NCBI RefSeq assembly: GCF_900111495.1
Contig: NZ_FOIU01000003.1
Span: 62,001-126,000 of the forward strand
Direction of reading: 5' to 3'
DNA from: Chryseobacterium wanjuense
GTDB lineage: Bacteria; Bacteroidota; Bacteroidia; Flavobacteriales; Weeksellaceae
Length of the DNA: 64,000 nt
In this document: positions 51,222-59,275 of the stretch, piece after piece
How the letters are laid out: each line of letters begins with the position of its first letter
Numbering within the stretch: position 1 is the first letter of the stretch
Position numbers and translations under genes: made by a program
The notes under the pieces: model-generated
The model's input: the letters and a program-made list of their open reading frames with translations, nothing else
What the model was told of the DNA's origin: nothing
Databases searched by the model: none

Positions 51222-52145
51222 TTATTGTACTTCGACGTCGAAAGTGGTCAATTCTTTAAATTGTCTCAATCTTCCGAACATATCAGATTCTTTTACTTCC
51301 TCGATTCTTTCCGTTCCGAATTTCTCAACTGTGAAAGAAGCCATTGCAGAACCTACAATTAATGCAGATTTCATTGTTTCGAAATCGAATTTCCCTTTTT
51401 TCGCCAGATAAGCTGCAAAACCACCCGCGAAAGTATCTCCCGCTCCCGTAGGATCGAAAACTTCTTCCAAAGGTAACGCCGGAATGGCAAATACTTTATT
51501 ATCATGGAAAAGCAAAGCCCCGTGTTCCCCTTTTTTAATGATAACATATTTTGGTCCCAGGGTATGAATCTTTTTAGCTGCTTTTACCAGAGAATATTCT
51601 CCTGAAAGCTGTCTTGCTTCCTCGTCGTTGATCGTGATCACGTCTGTTTTAGCAATCATATCCATCAGAATATCCCAAGCAGAATCCATCCAGAAATTCA
51701 TGGTATCGAGGATAACCAGTTTCGGACGGTTGTTCATTTTTTCAAGAACTGAAAGCTGTACTCCCGGATGAAGGTTCCCTAACAATAAAATCTCCGCATC
51801 CTGCATAGAATCAGGAATTTTCGGATCAAAATTTTCCAAAACATTTACTTCAGTTGCCAAAGTATCTCTGGTATTAAGATCGTTGTGGTATTTTCCGGAC
51901 CAGAAGAACGTTTTTCCTTCTTTTACGATTTCAATTCCTTCGATATTGATATCTCTGTCTGTAAACATATCAAGGTGTTCTTGAGGAAAATCTCCCCCAA
52001 CAACAGAAACGATTCCGGATTTTACACCCAAAATAGATGAAGTGATCCCGATATAGGTCGCTGCACCTCCTAAAATTTTATCAGTTTTTCCAAATGGCGT
52101 CTCGATCGCGTCGAACGCAACACTTCCTACAACTAAAAGTTTCAT
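51222..52145 (-). CDS. PfkB-family carbohydrate kinase
   Basis: 307 residues. Ribokinase-like: start LLVVGSVAFDAIETPFGKTD, GGAATYIGITSSILG near the substrate site, DVITINDEEARQLSG, and the C-terminal signature DPTGAGDTFAGGFAAYLA with the catalytic Asp and anion hole. It phosphorylates a sugar or nucleoside using ATP in the cytoplasm; substrate unknown. It follows gldD by 24 bases in the same direction. Confidence 0.9.
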   Translation of the reverse strand: MKLLVVGSVAFDAIETPFGKTDKILGGAATYIGITSSILGVKSGIVSVVGGDFPQEHLDMFTDRDINIEGIEIVKEGKTFFWSGKYHNDLNTRDTLATEVNVLENFDPKIPDSMQDAEILLLGNLHPGVQLSVLEKMNNRPKLVILDTMNFWMDSAWDILMDMIAKTDVITINDEEARQLSGEYSLVKAAKKIHTLGPKYVIIKKGEHGALLFHDNKVFAIPALPLEEVFDPTGAGDTFAGGFAAYLAKKGKFDFETMKSALIVGSAMASFTVEKFGTERIEEVKESDMFGRLRQFKELTTFDVEVQ

Positions 52146-52169
52146 ATTTTTTTCAAAGTATTATTAAAA

Positions 52170-52727
52170 TTATTTTTTCCATTCAAATGTGTCGAGCAGA
52201 TGTTTCATATCTTTTTTGATATAATCCACCGCAGGAGCCAAAGAATCTGGCTTTGGTCTTGTATTAAAGTATAAATAAGCCGTCACGAAATGTTTCGTGC
52301 TGTCTGTAATGTAAAATTGAAGATTGGAAGCGCTCTGCCCTTTCAGCTCGTAAAAATTCCCGTATACCTTTTTATCAGGATATTCGAAGGATTTTGTATC
52401 GATGGCACTTGCTTTAATCGTATGTTCGTAAACCATTTTTTCCGCTTCCCTGATGTGCTCTGCAAAGTCATTCTGTATCGGATAATACGTCACGAAAATC
52501 TTGGCTTTCATTTTCGGATAGTTCAGATAATACCAGCAAGGCTTTTTGGCATTCGTAATTTTAGCAAAATCAGAGTATTCAAATGTATACGCACAATTGT
52601 TTTCAAATTTCTGATATTTTGGTGCCGGATATTCCAGACGAAGTTCTCCGTAAGGCTTCGGAACAGGATCTTTTCCGCAGGACATCAAAAGCAATGCTAC
52701 AAAAATAAAAATGACGTTTTTAAACAT
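52170..52727 (-). CDS. gldD: Gliding motility lipoprotein GldD
   Basis: 185 residues from ATG 52727; five extra upstream codons are unlikely to be used. Lipoprotein signal VIFIFVALLLMSCGK, then PKPYGELRLEYPAPKYQKFE, KPCWYYLNYPKMKAKIFVTY and VYGNFYELKGQSASNLQFYI, all hallmarks of GldD. GldD is a membrane lipoprotein needed for gliding and type 9 secretion in Flavobacterium johnsoniae. mutY directly upstream in the same direction is a familiar flavobacterial arrangement, although here about 300 bases of repeat-containing DNA separates them. Confidence 0.93.
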   Translation of the reverse strand: MFKNVIFIFVALLLMSCGKDPVPKPYGELRLEYPAPKYQKFENNCAYTFEYSDFAKITNAKKPCWYYLNYPKMKAKIFVTYYPIQNDFAEHIREAEKMVYEHTIKASAIDTKSFEYPDKKVYGNFYELKGQSASNLQFYITDSTKHFVTAYLYFNTRPKPDSLAPAVDYIKKDMKHLLDTFEWKK

Positions 52728-53040
52728 TTTGCAAAAGTACAAATTAGATTTCAGATTTCGGGAGACAAATTTCAGGATTTCAATGGGTTTATGTTGAATT
52801 TGCTAAACTTAAATTTTTGTGATATTTGTTTTAACGCAAAGGACACTAAGTTTCTTTTTGACAACTATACGTTTTTAAGTTCGCAAAGGCGTTTCACTTA
52901 AATAAGATTGCAAAGATTTCTACTGATCGCTGTCATTCAGAACACAGACTGAAGGTCTGCGAACGCAGTTTAGAAGCGGAGTGAAGAATCTCTATCCACA
53001 ATTCTGTAAACTTCTATCTTCTAGCATCCATCTTCCATCC

Positions 53041-54084
53041 TTAAAGAATTCTATACGCCGTATCATAATTTTGAATATAATTTTCCAAAGGTTTTGGGAA
53101 TGATCTTTCGTGAGAGCCTTCAACATCGGTAACAATGAAATTATTTTCAGCAATAAAATCTTTCCAGATATCTTCTGAATCAACCTCAACGTTAAAAATT
53201 TCTATACTTAAATTCTTGTGTGTCAATTTATGATTAACCGTTTTTACACTTTTAATGAATGAAATTAATTCATCAGAAATAACAGGTGGAAATTCAAACA
53301 ATTTTTTCCAGATAAAATCATCTTTTCTCTGTTGAATTAAAAATTTGCCGTTTCGGTGAACGAAATAATATTTTAATGATAAATCTTCTGCTTTTACTTT
53401 TTTCGTCTTAACAGGAAATTCTGAGATTTTATTTAATGAAAAAGCCAGACAGTCTTCATGTAAAGGACATTCTCCGCAGAGAGGATTTTTCGGTTTGCAG
53501 ATTTCGGAGCCCAAATCCATCATCGCCTGGTTGAAATCCCCAACATTATCGGGTAAAATCAAATGAGCCAGTTCAGAAAAATAATTGAAAGCCCTTGAAT
53601 TTGAAATATCAAAATCATCTGCAAAAATTCTACTTAAAACACGGTAAAAATTACCGTCAACAGCCGGAATTTTTCCATCAAAACAAATACTTGAAACTGC
53701 CGCCGCTGTATATTTTCCGACACCTTTTAATTTTAAAATTTCTTCGTATTCGTGAGGAAAAGTGCCGTGATAATCGTTCATGATCTGCTGAGCCGCCCTA
53801 TGAATATTAATCGCCCTGGAATAATATCCCAATCCTTTCCAATAGAGTAAAACTTCGTTTTCTTCGGCTTCGGCCAACGTTTTTACGTCCGGAAATCTTT
53901 TAATAAAATTATTGTAATGATTCAAACCCTGATTGATTCTCGTCTGCTGAAAAACAATCTCACAAATCCAAATCTTATAAGGATCTTTTGTCTGTCTGAA
54001 AGGCAGATCTCTAGCGTTTTTCTGATACCAGTTCAGGAGTTTGCTGCCGATATGTTTGAAGGTTGGGGTTGCTGTTTTTTCCAA
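53041..54084 (-). CDS. mutY: A/G-specific adenine glycosylase MutY
   Basis: 347 residues. Removes A opposite 8-oxoG. Visible: N-terminal ARDLPFRQTKDPYKIWICEI, helix-hairpin-helix LKGVGKYTAAAVSSICFDGK, catalytic Asp region PAVDGNFYRVLSRIFAD, iron-sulfur ligands CKPKNPLCGECPLHEDC (C-x6-C-x2-C-x5-C) and a C-terminal NUDIX-like 8-oxoG recognition domain (YFVHRNGKFLIQQRKDDFIW). Complete. The 52728-53040 gap holds CGCAAAGG-type repeats but no gene. Confidence 0.95.
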   Translation of the reverse strand: MEKTATPTFKHIGSKLLNWYQKNARDLPFRQTKDPYKIWICEIVFQQTRINQGLNHYNNFIKRFPDVKTLAEAEENEVLLYWKGLGYYSRAINIHRAAQQIMNDYHGTFPHEYEEILKLKGVGKYTAAAVSSICFDGKIPAVDGNFYRVLSRIFADDFDISNSRAFNYFSELAHLILPDNVGDFNQAMMDLGSEICKPKNPLCGECPLHEDCLAFSLNKISEFPVKTKKVKAEDLSLKYYFVHRNGKFLIQQRKDDFIWKKLFEFPPVISDELISFIKSVKTVNHKLTHKNLSIEIFNVEVDSEDIWKDFIAENNFIVTDVEGSHERSFPKPLENYIQNYDTAYRIL

Positions 54085-54128
54085 AAAATGCTTTGCTTTA
54101 ATTTTGAGAAATTATGTGTTCTCATTTT

Positions 54129-54161
54129 AAACCTTCAAGGTTTTAAAAACCTTGAAGGTTT
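54129..54161. repeat. Interspersed palindrome AAACCTTCAAGG/CCTTGAAGGTTT
   Basis: A perfect 12-bp inverted repeat with a 9-base T/A loop between mutY and the next gene. A second copy sits at 63506-63537, so this is a dispersed element and not only a local terminator. Confidence 0.6.
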
Positions 54162-54194
54162 AAATTTATGATAAATATCTGCAAAGATAAAATT

Positions 54195-54659
54195 TTATTT
54201 ACCAGCTTTTACAGAATAAACCGGAGCTGCTTTCAGCCATTGGTATTTCAGATTCATTTCTTTGGCGATGAAACGATAGCCCTGTAATTTTTTAAGGTAA
54301 ACATAAGATGTAGAATCTTTTTTAAACCTTAATTCCTGATTGGCAAGAAATTGAAACGGAAAACTCACCACAGAATCCCTGGTCGTTTTTAACACCTGCC
54401 CTGAATTAACCTTATAAATAAAAACCGATTTTCCGCGACCTAAGGACTTGTCAATCAATTTAATATTTGAAGTTGAAACCACCATATCGCTTTCGTCGAA
54501 ACATTCCTGAGGTTTCATGATATAGGCCTTTCCTTCTTTCCTTTCGTTGGCAAAAAGGTCGATTTTATGATCGGTCTGTACTTTTTTGTCGTCGCAGCTT
54601 ACAGCAAAGATCATGAGAAATATGGGCAAAAAGTGTTGTAACCCGCCTTTCATATTCAT
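54195..54659 (-). CDS. Small lipoprotein of unknown function
   Basis: 154 residues. Lipoprotein signal (LPIFLMIFAVSCDDKK), with acidic residues after the Cys. The mature part, KAYIMKPQECFDESDMVVST then GKSVFIYKVNSGQVLKTTRD and YVYLKKLQGYRFIAKEMNLK, is beta-rich and not a family I recognise. It is in the same direction as tssBC but a strong terminator at 54682-54710 separates them, so a role in type VI secretion is not supported by operon structure. Confidence 0.65.
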   Translation of the reverse strand: MNMKGGLQHFLPIFLMIFAVSCDDKKVQTDHKIDLFANERKEGKAYIMKPQECFDESDMVVSTSNIKLIDKSLGRGKSVFIYKVNSGQVLKTTRDSVVSFPFQFLANQELRFKKDSTSYVYLKKLQGYRFIAKEMNLKYQWLKAAPVYSVKAGK

Positions 54660-54681
54660 ATTTTTAATGATTTGGTAGAAA

Positions 54682-54710
54682 AAAACCGATGAAAAAATTG
54701 CATCGGTTTT
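54682..54710 (-). terminator. Strong terminator after tssC
   Basis: AAAACCGATG and CATCGGTTTT form a 10-bp stem with a 9-base loop, followed on the minus strand by a T run. Ends the tssBC transcript 22 bases past the tssC stop. Confidence 0.85.
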
Positions 54711-54731
54711 TATTATTAAAATTGATATTTT

Positions 54732-56096
54732 TTATTCCTGAGCGTATTCTGCATCCCATTCGTTACCGTCGTCTCCTTTATGTCCGTCTAGTTTAATAAC
54801 GAAACTTTTTGTAGGGAAATAAGGCGTCAAACGAATATCCAGCCATACTCTGTCTTTGTTCACTCTATCCTGCTCGAAACGAACGATCTTGAACTTCTCG
54901 ATCAATTTGTCCGGACCTTTGATGCTGTCTAAGAACTGAACAATCTGTCTTCTCAAATCATCCTCATTTTTTGCATTCCAGTTTTCGAAGGCTCTTCGGT
55001 TTAGGAAATCAAGCAAAACTTTTGTTACATAATCGAATACACGAACTACAGAATAGGTCTGAAGCCCGATATTGTCTCCCGTAAACAATGTTTTTGCAGA
55101 GAATGCCATGATTTTTCCGTATTCATTCACCATCGGAACCAATCCCATTTTTTCCAACTGAGAAATTTCACTTTTCTTCAATTCGAATTTTACGGCATCA
55201 ACTTCGTTAATGTTACCATGCTTTTTACCGGCAGCAACCTGAGACATCAATGTTTTATGGATTTTTCCTGCCAATGAAGTGGAAGGCGGAAGTTCTACGT
55301 TTTCTTCTTCTCCTACTTCTTCAGCTTTTCCACGGCCAACTAGCCAGTTACACGTCATAATCACGTTACTTCTGTGTAATTCGCCACCCGTAAGATTCGC
55401 AGAATGGAATAAATCTACCACGTCGTCCGGCTTATCAAGATTAGCAAAATCCGTAACCATCATGACTTTGTTTTCGTTACAGATTTTAGCCCATTTTTCA
55501 ATGACTTTGTTGGATCCAAGATATCCCGGAATCGCAAGAATCGAATAATTGTCCCTAAGATCTAAACGGTCGTAATAGTTTTTGAATTCTTCGGCAATTG
55601 CCTCGATAAAAATAGGATTGTCCAGGTCGGAAACCTGATCAATACTTGCATTCACAATACTTACATTGTCTACTTTATCGAGTTCGGTATTTTTGTAGAA
55701 TTGAGCGACAGTTCTGTAGTTGGTTTCCATCTGGCGAACTGCGTCTAATGTATTTTTTAAGTTTTTCTTTAAATTTTCTTCAGCCTGCTGAGCTTTTGTT
55801 TTGCAGGTATCTGCCATTTTATCAGCAGATTCGTTTCCTTCCAGGAGATTCACCCAAAGGTTTATTTTCTGAAGAAGCTCTTTTCTTTCGTCGGTTTTAT
55901 TGGCGTCGGTAAGGAAGATTTCCTTTCTGGCTTTTCTCGTTGGGTTCATGTTTGCGATACCGTCTACAACGGATTCTACAAAACCAAAACCACCAATTTT
56001 ATTGAGTTCGGCAAGCGGATTCCCTTTCGGTTGCCCTGCATGTTGCTGTTGTCCCTGCTGTTGCTGGTTTTCAGCTGCCTGTAATTTACTATCCAT
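54732..56096 (-). CDS. tssC: Type VI secretion contractile sheath large subunit, Bacteroidetes subtype iii
   Basis: 454 residues. Q-rich N-terminus (ENQQQQGQQQHAGQPKG), then ADTCKTKAQQAEENLKKNLK and the sheath core ILAIPGYLGSNKVIEKWAKI, GLVPMVNEYGKIMAFSAKTL, VRVFDYVTKVLLDFLNRRAF, ending in the interlocking strand WLDIRLTPYFPTKSFVIKLD. This is the DUF5458-type TssC of T6SS-iii. With TssB it builds the contractile sheath that drives the effector tube. tssB lies 21 bases upstream. No other T6SS component is in the window. Confidence 0.9.
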   Translation of the reverse strand: MDSKLQAAENQQQQGQQQHAGQPKGNPLAELNKIGGFGFVESVVDGIANMNPTRKARKEIFLTDANKTDERKELLQKINLWVNLLEGNESADKMADTCKTKAQQAEENLKKNLKNTLDAVRQMETNYRTVAQFYKNTELDKVDNVSIVNASIDQVSDLDNPIFIEAIAEEFKNYYDRLDLRDNYSILAIPGYLGSNKVIEKWAKICNENKVMMVTDFANLDKPDDVVDLFHSANLTGGELHRSNVIMTCNWLVGRGKAEEVGEEENVELPPSTSLAGKIHKTLMSQVAAGKKHGNINEVDAVKFELKKSEISQLEKMGLVPMVNEYGKIMAFSAKTLFTGDNIGLQTYSVVRVFDYVTKVLLDFLNRRAFENWNAKNEDDLRRQIVQFLDSIKGPDKLIEKFKIVRFEQDRVNKDRVWLDIRLTPYFPTKSFVIKLDGHKGDDGNEWDAEYAQE

Positions 56097-56117
56097 GATT
56101 AATGTAAAGTCTTTAGA

Positions 56118-56564
56118 TTATTTTTCAAGTTCTTGTGCCACTTCTTTCAATACTTCGATGAATGCAGCTCTCGTCTGATCATTCTCCAGCATATTACGCA
56201 GAATTTTATTCGTTTTCAGCTGACGGACAATTTTGTTGTATTGTTCCTGTTCCATACTAAGCTGCTGTAAATAATTTGATTTCTGAGTAAGACTTTTCGG
56301 AGTGAAGTCCGCAAGATTCTGAAAACGGAATTCCTCTTCTACTACGTTGCCATCTTCTGTTTCGTGCTGTACAGCTACAGAAGGCTGGAAATGTTTGAAG
56401 ACGTCATCCACAGTCTTTAATCCTGTTACAATTTCAGGGACGTAAGATTCATCGGTTGTAAGCTGGCTCACAATCAGCGACTTATTTTCCTGTATGTCCT
56501 GAATAGCTTCATTAGCGTCTACTTTTACCTCGTTTCCGCCAACACCATAATTAAACATTGCCAT
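56118..56564 (-). CDS. tssB: Type VI secretion contractile sheath small subunit
   Basis: 148 residues from ATG 56564 (MAMFNYGVGGNEVKVDANEA); a longer frame upstream has no family match. Core: DESYVPEIVTGLKTVDDVFK, HFQPSVAVQHETEDG and FRFQNLADFTPKSLTQKSNY, typical of Bacteroidetes TssB, with a helical C-terminus ending AFIEVLKEVAQELEK. It forms the sheath with TssC, 21 bases downstream, in one transcript. Confidence 0.88.
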   Translation of the reverse strand: MAMFNYGVGGNEVKVDANEAIQDIQENKSLIVSQLTTDESYVPEIVTGLKTVDDVFKHFQPSVAVQHETEDGNVVEEEFRFQNLADFTPKSLTQKSNYLQQLSMEQEQYNKIVRQLKTNKILRNMLENDQTRAAFIEVLKEVAQELEK

Positions 56565-56773
56565 ATTATTGTTATTTTGAGATTTTCGATTTTGGTGTGA
56601 ATTGTTTTTATCAGCATCAAATAACTGACCAATCCAATGTTTAAATTTAAAAAAAAACTGCAACATACAAAATTTTGTTAATGCTTTTATTGAAATATTT
56701 AATATAATTAAACCAAATATCAAATAAAACTTAAAATTTTTGATGTCACTAAACTATGAAAAATTAAATAAAA

Positions 56774-56799
56774 AAAACGCATCATTTCTGACGCGTTTT
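56774..56799 (-). terminator. Terminator after the first M13 peptidase gene
   Basis: AAAACGC and GCGTTTT enclose an inner TCA/TGA pair; T-rich on the minus strand; 25 bases past the stop. Confidence 0.75.
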
Positions 56800-56824
56800 C
56801 TTTTCTAACAATTTTTGGCTGTTA

Positions 56825-58921
56825 TTACCAAATCTTTATTCTGTCCTGAGGTGCTTTATACATTTTGTCTCCAGGCTTGATATCGAATGCTTTGATGAAA
56901 GAATCCTGATTCACCAAAGGACCAAATGCCCTGAAAACTCCCGGCGAGTGCGGATCTGTTTTCACCTGGTTCACCATATACTGATCTGTAGATTTCGTTC
57001 TCCAAACCGTAGCCCAGCTCATGAAAAATCTCTGATCCTGCGTGAAACCGCTGATTAATCCCGGGTTTCCATGATCTTTCAGGTACATTTGAAGGGCATC
57101 GTAAGCAACAGCTACTCCACCTAAGTCACCGATATTTTCACCGCTTGTGAATTTTCCGTTCACGAAACTTCCTTTTACAGGCTCATAACTGTTGTATTGA
57201 GCAGCCAACTGTCCCACTTTTGCGTCGAAATTTTTACGATCTGCATCTGTCCACCAGTTATTTAAGTTACCATCTCCGTCGAATCTTGAACCGCTGTCGT
57301 CGAATCCGTGAGAAATCTCATGACCGATAACCGCACCGATTCCCCCGAAATTCACCGCAGCATCCGCTTTAGGATTGTAGAAAGGAGGCTGAAGAATCGC
57401 AGCAGGGAACACGATCTCGTTGTTTGAACCGCTATAGTAAGCATTTACCGTCTGCGGAGTCATTCCCCATTCTGTTTTGTCAACAGGTTTCCCTACTTTG
57501 TCTAAGCTTCTCTGATATTGCCAAGCTGCAACGTTCTGAAGGTTAGAATATAATGTTGCACCCTGAGCCGGAGCATCCACTTTCAACTGGGTGTAGTCTT
57601 TCCATTTGTCGGGATATGCAATTTTCACCGTGAATTTTGATAATTTTTCCTGCGCTTTTACTTTCGTGGCAGGAGACATCCAATCCATATCGTTGATATG
57701 TTGTTTGAATGATTTTAATAAATAATCAATATAAGTTTCCATCTGCTGTTTTGCTTCCGGAGTGAAGTATTTTTCGACATACAATTTACCAAAAGCCTCA
57801 CCCAGAACACCATTTACGAGAGAAAGACCTCTTTTATTCATCGGGCGCTGCTCTTTCTGACCCTGAAGATATTTAGAATAGAAATCAAATCTGATCTGTT
57901 CCAAGCCTTCATCCAGATTGCTTGCATTACCGTTGATTAAATGATATTTCAAATAATCTTTCAACAGCGGAAGGTTCTTTTGAGTAAGGAACGAATCCAT
58001 ATTCTGGTAATATTTAAGCTCTCCTACAATGACTCTGTCTGTATTTACGCCTGCATCTTTTAAGTATTTTGCAAGGTTTACATTTTTAACCAAACCAGAT
58101 AATTCGGATACATTTTTTGGGTTGTATCGTAAATTAGCATCTCGGTTCTGCTCAAGAGTCAATAGATAATTGGCCAATTGTTTCTCGAAATCAACCACAT
58201 TTTTTGCCGCCGCATCAGAATTTTTATAGCCTAAAACTCCGAATAACTTTCCAACATAAGTTTGGTATTCTGCCAATGTTTTGGTATTAGCTTCATTTAC
58301 TTTTTGATAATAATCTCTTCCCAAACCAAGATCCGGACCGCCAAGATACACCGCATTCATGTTTGAGTTTTTCATATCTGCACCTACTCTCCATCCGTAG
58401 AAAGAGTTGTCTCCCAGTTTCGTTGCTTCCAACAAATAGTTTTGAAGATCATTAAGGTTTTTAATGGCATCTATTTTTGCTAAATCTCCTTTGATAGGCA
58501 CTAAACCTTCTGCATTTCTTTTACTGGTATCCATAAAAGAGGCATACAGATTCTGGATTTTCTGTCCTTCCGAACCTGCAGGATATGTTTCAGATAAAAT
58601 TTTGTTTAGAATATCCAAAGAAGCATCATCTACATTTTCTCTCAACGCATTGAAAGATCCCCAACTTGCTTTATCAGAAGGAATTTGAGTGATTTTCACC
58701 CAATTTCCGTTCACATAGCTAAAAAAATCATCCTGCGGACGAACACTTTTATCCATATAAGATAAATTGATCCCCTCTTCTTTCATTTCTTCTTTCGCTG
58801 GCTTTACCACAACGTCTTTCATTGTCTCGGGTTTTTGAGTATCAGCAGTTTTTGTTGTACCACATGAGTTTAAAAATACCAGCCCGGAAAAGGCAAGTAT
58901 TCCGATATTTAGCTTTTTCAT
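56825..58921 (-). CDS. M13-family zinc metallopeptidase, lipoprotein form
   Basis: 698 residues. Lipoprotein signal (FSGLVFLNSCGTTKTAD), then the M13 N-terminal domain (INLSYMDKSVRPQDDFFSYV, NGNWVKITQIPSDKASWGSF) and the catalytic domain: NEIVFPAAILQPPFYNPKAD, zinc motif HEISH in GAVIGHEISHGFDDSGSRFD, and the third ligand in ENIGDLGGVAVAYDA. C-terminus RIKIW as usual. Neprilysin/PepO-like oligopeptidase, probably periplasmic and membrane-attached. A close paralogue lies directly upstream in the same direction with its own terminator. Confidence 0.93.
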   Translation of the reverse strand: MKKLNIGILAFSGLVFLNSCGTTKTADTQKPETMKDVVVKPAKEEMKEEGINLSYMDKSVRPQDDFFSYVNGNWVKITQIPSDKASWGSFNALRENVDDASLDILNKILSETYPAGSEGQKIQNLYASFMDTSKRNAEGLVPIKGDLAKIDAIKNLNDLQNYLLEATKLGDNSFYGWRVGADMKNSNMNAVYLGGPDLGLGRDYYQKVNEANTKTLAEYQTYVGKLFGVLGYKNSDAAAKNVVDFEKQLANYLLTLEQNRDANLRYNPKNVSELSGLVKNVNLAKYLKDAGVNTDRVIVGELKYYQNMDSFLTQKNLPLLKDYLKYHLINGNASNLDEGLEQIRFDFYSKYLQGQKEQRPMNKRGLSLVNGVLGEAFGKLYVEKYFTPEAKQQMETYIDYLLKSFKQHINDMDWMSPATKVKAQEKLSKFTVKIAYPDKWKDYTQLKVDAPAQGATLYSNLQNVAAWQYQRSLDKVGKPVDKTEWGMTPQTVNAYYSGSNNEIVFPAAILQPPFYNPKADAAVNFGGIGAVIGHEISHGFDDSGSRFDGDGNLNNWWTDADRKNFDAKVGQLAAQYNSYEPVKGSFVNGKFTSGENIGDLGGVAVAYDALQMYLKDHGNPGLISGFTQDQRFFMSWATVWRTKSTDQYMVNQVKTDPHSPGVFRAFGPLVNQDSFIKAFDIKPGDKMYKAPQDRIKIW

Positions 58922-58952
58922 TAAAATAATTTTTGATTTTACACAAACTTAT

Positions 58953-58960
58953 CAAATATA
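58953..58960 (-). promoter_or_regulatory. -7 promoter element TATATTTG (minus strand)
   Basis: CAAATATA on the plus strand; exact TANNTTTG on the minus strand, 32 bases upstream of the first M13 peptidase ATG. Confidence 0.45.
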
Positions 58961-59016
58961 CGAATTGTTTATAAATGATTGAGGGTTTAGGGATTAAAGT
59001 TTCGGGGTGCGGGTGT

Positions 59017-59058
59017 GAGTTTCGAGTTTTGAGTTTTGAGTTTTGAGTTTTGAGTTTA
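59017..59058. repeat. Tandem heptamer GAGTTTT, six copies
   Basis: Six consecutive 7-base units GAGTTTN, the four central ones identical (GAGTTTT), in the intergenic region between the two M13 genes. A simple-sequence repeat of this kind can change copy number by slippage. Confidence 0.85.
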
Positions 59059-59231
59059 ATGTTGATGGTTGCTAGTTGATGGTTGAAGTTTTAGTTTTGG
59101 TGAAGGTTTTGGTATTGATGTGGAATGGTTTATTTTAATTAAATGCTTTCTCTTTTTCTAAAGATATAATTTTTCTATTGCAAATCTAAAGGAGGTTCTC
59201 GAAGCATCTTTAATTATAATTTTAAAACAAA

Positions 59232-59257
59232 AAAACCGCTCATTACTGAACGGTTTT
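59232..59257 (-). terminator. Terminator after the second M13 peptidase gene
   Basis: AAAACCG and CGGTTTT form a stem with an imperfect extension (TTCAGTAATGAG loop), followed on the minus strand by a T run; 19 bases past the stop. Confidence 0.75.
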
Positions 59258-59275
59258 GCTATTTTTTGGTAATGA

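Larger units (their letters stand above)
58922..59231. other. Gap between M13 paralogues with promoter element and simple repeats
   Basis: Includes the TATATTTG promoter element, the GAGTTTT tandem array and a TGATGGTTG-like repeat (around 59062-59084). No gene. Confidence 0.45.
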
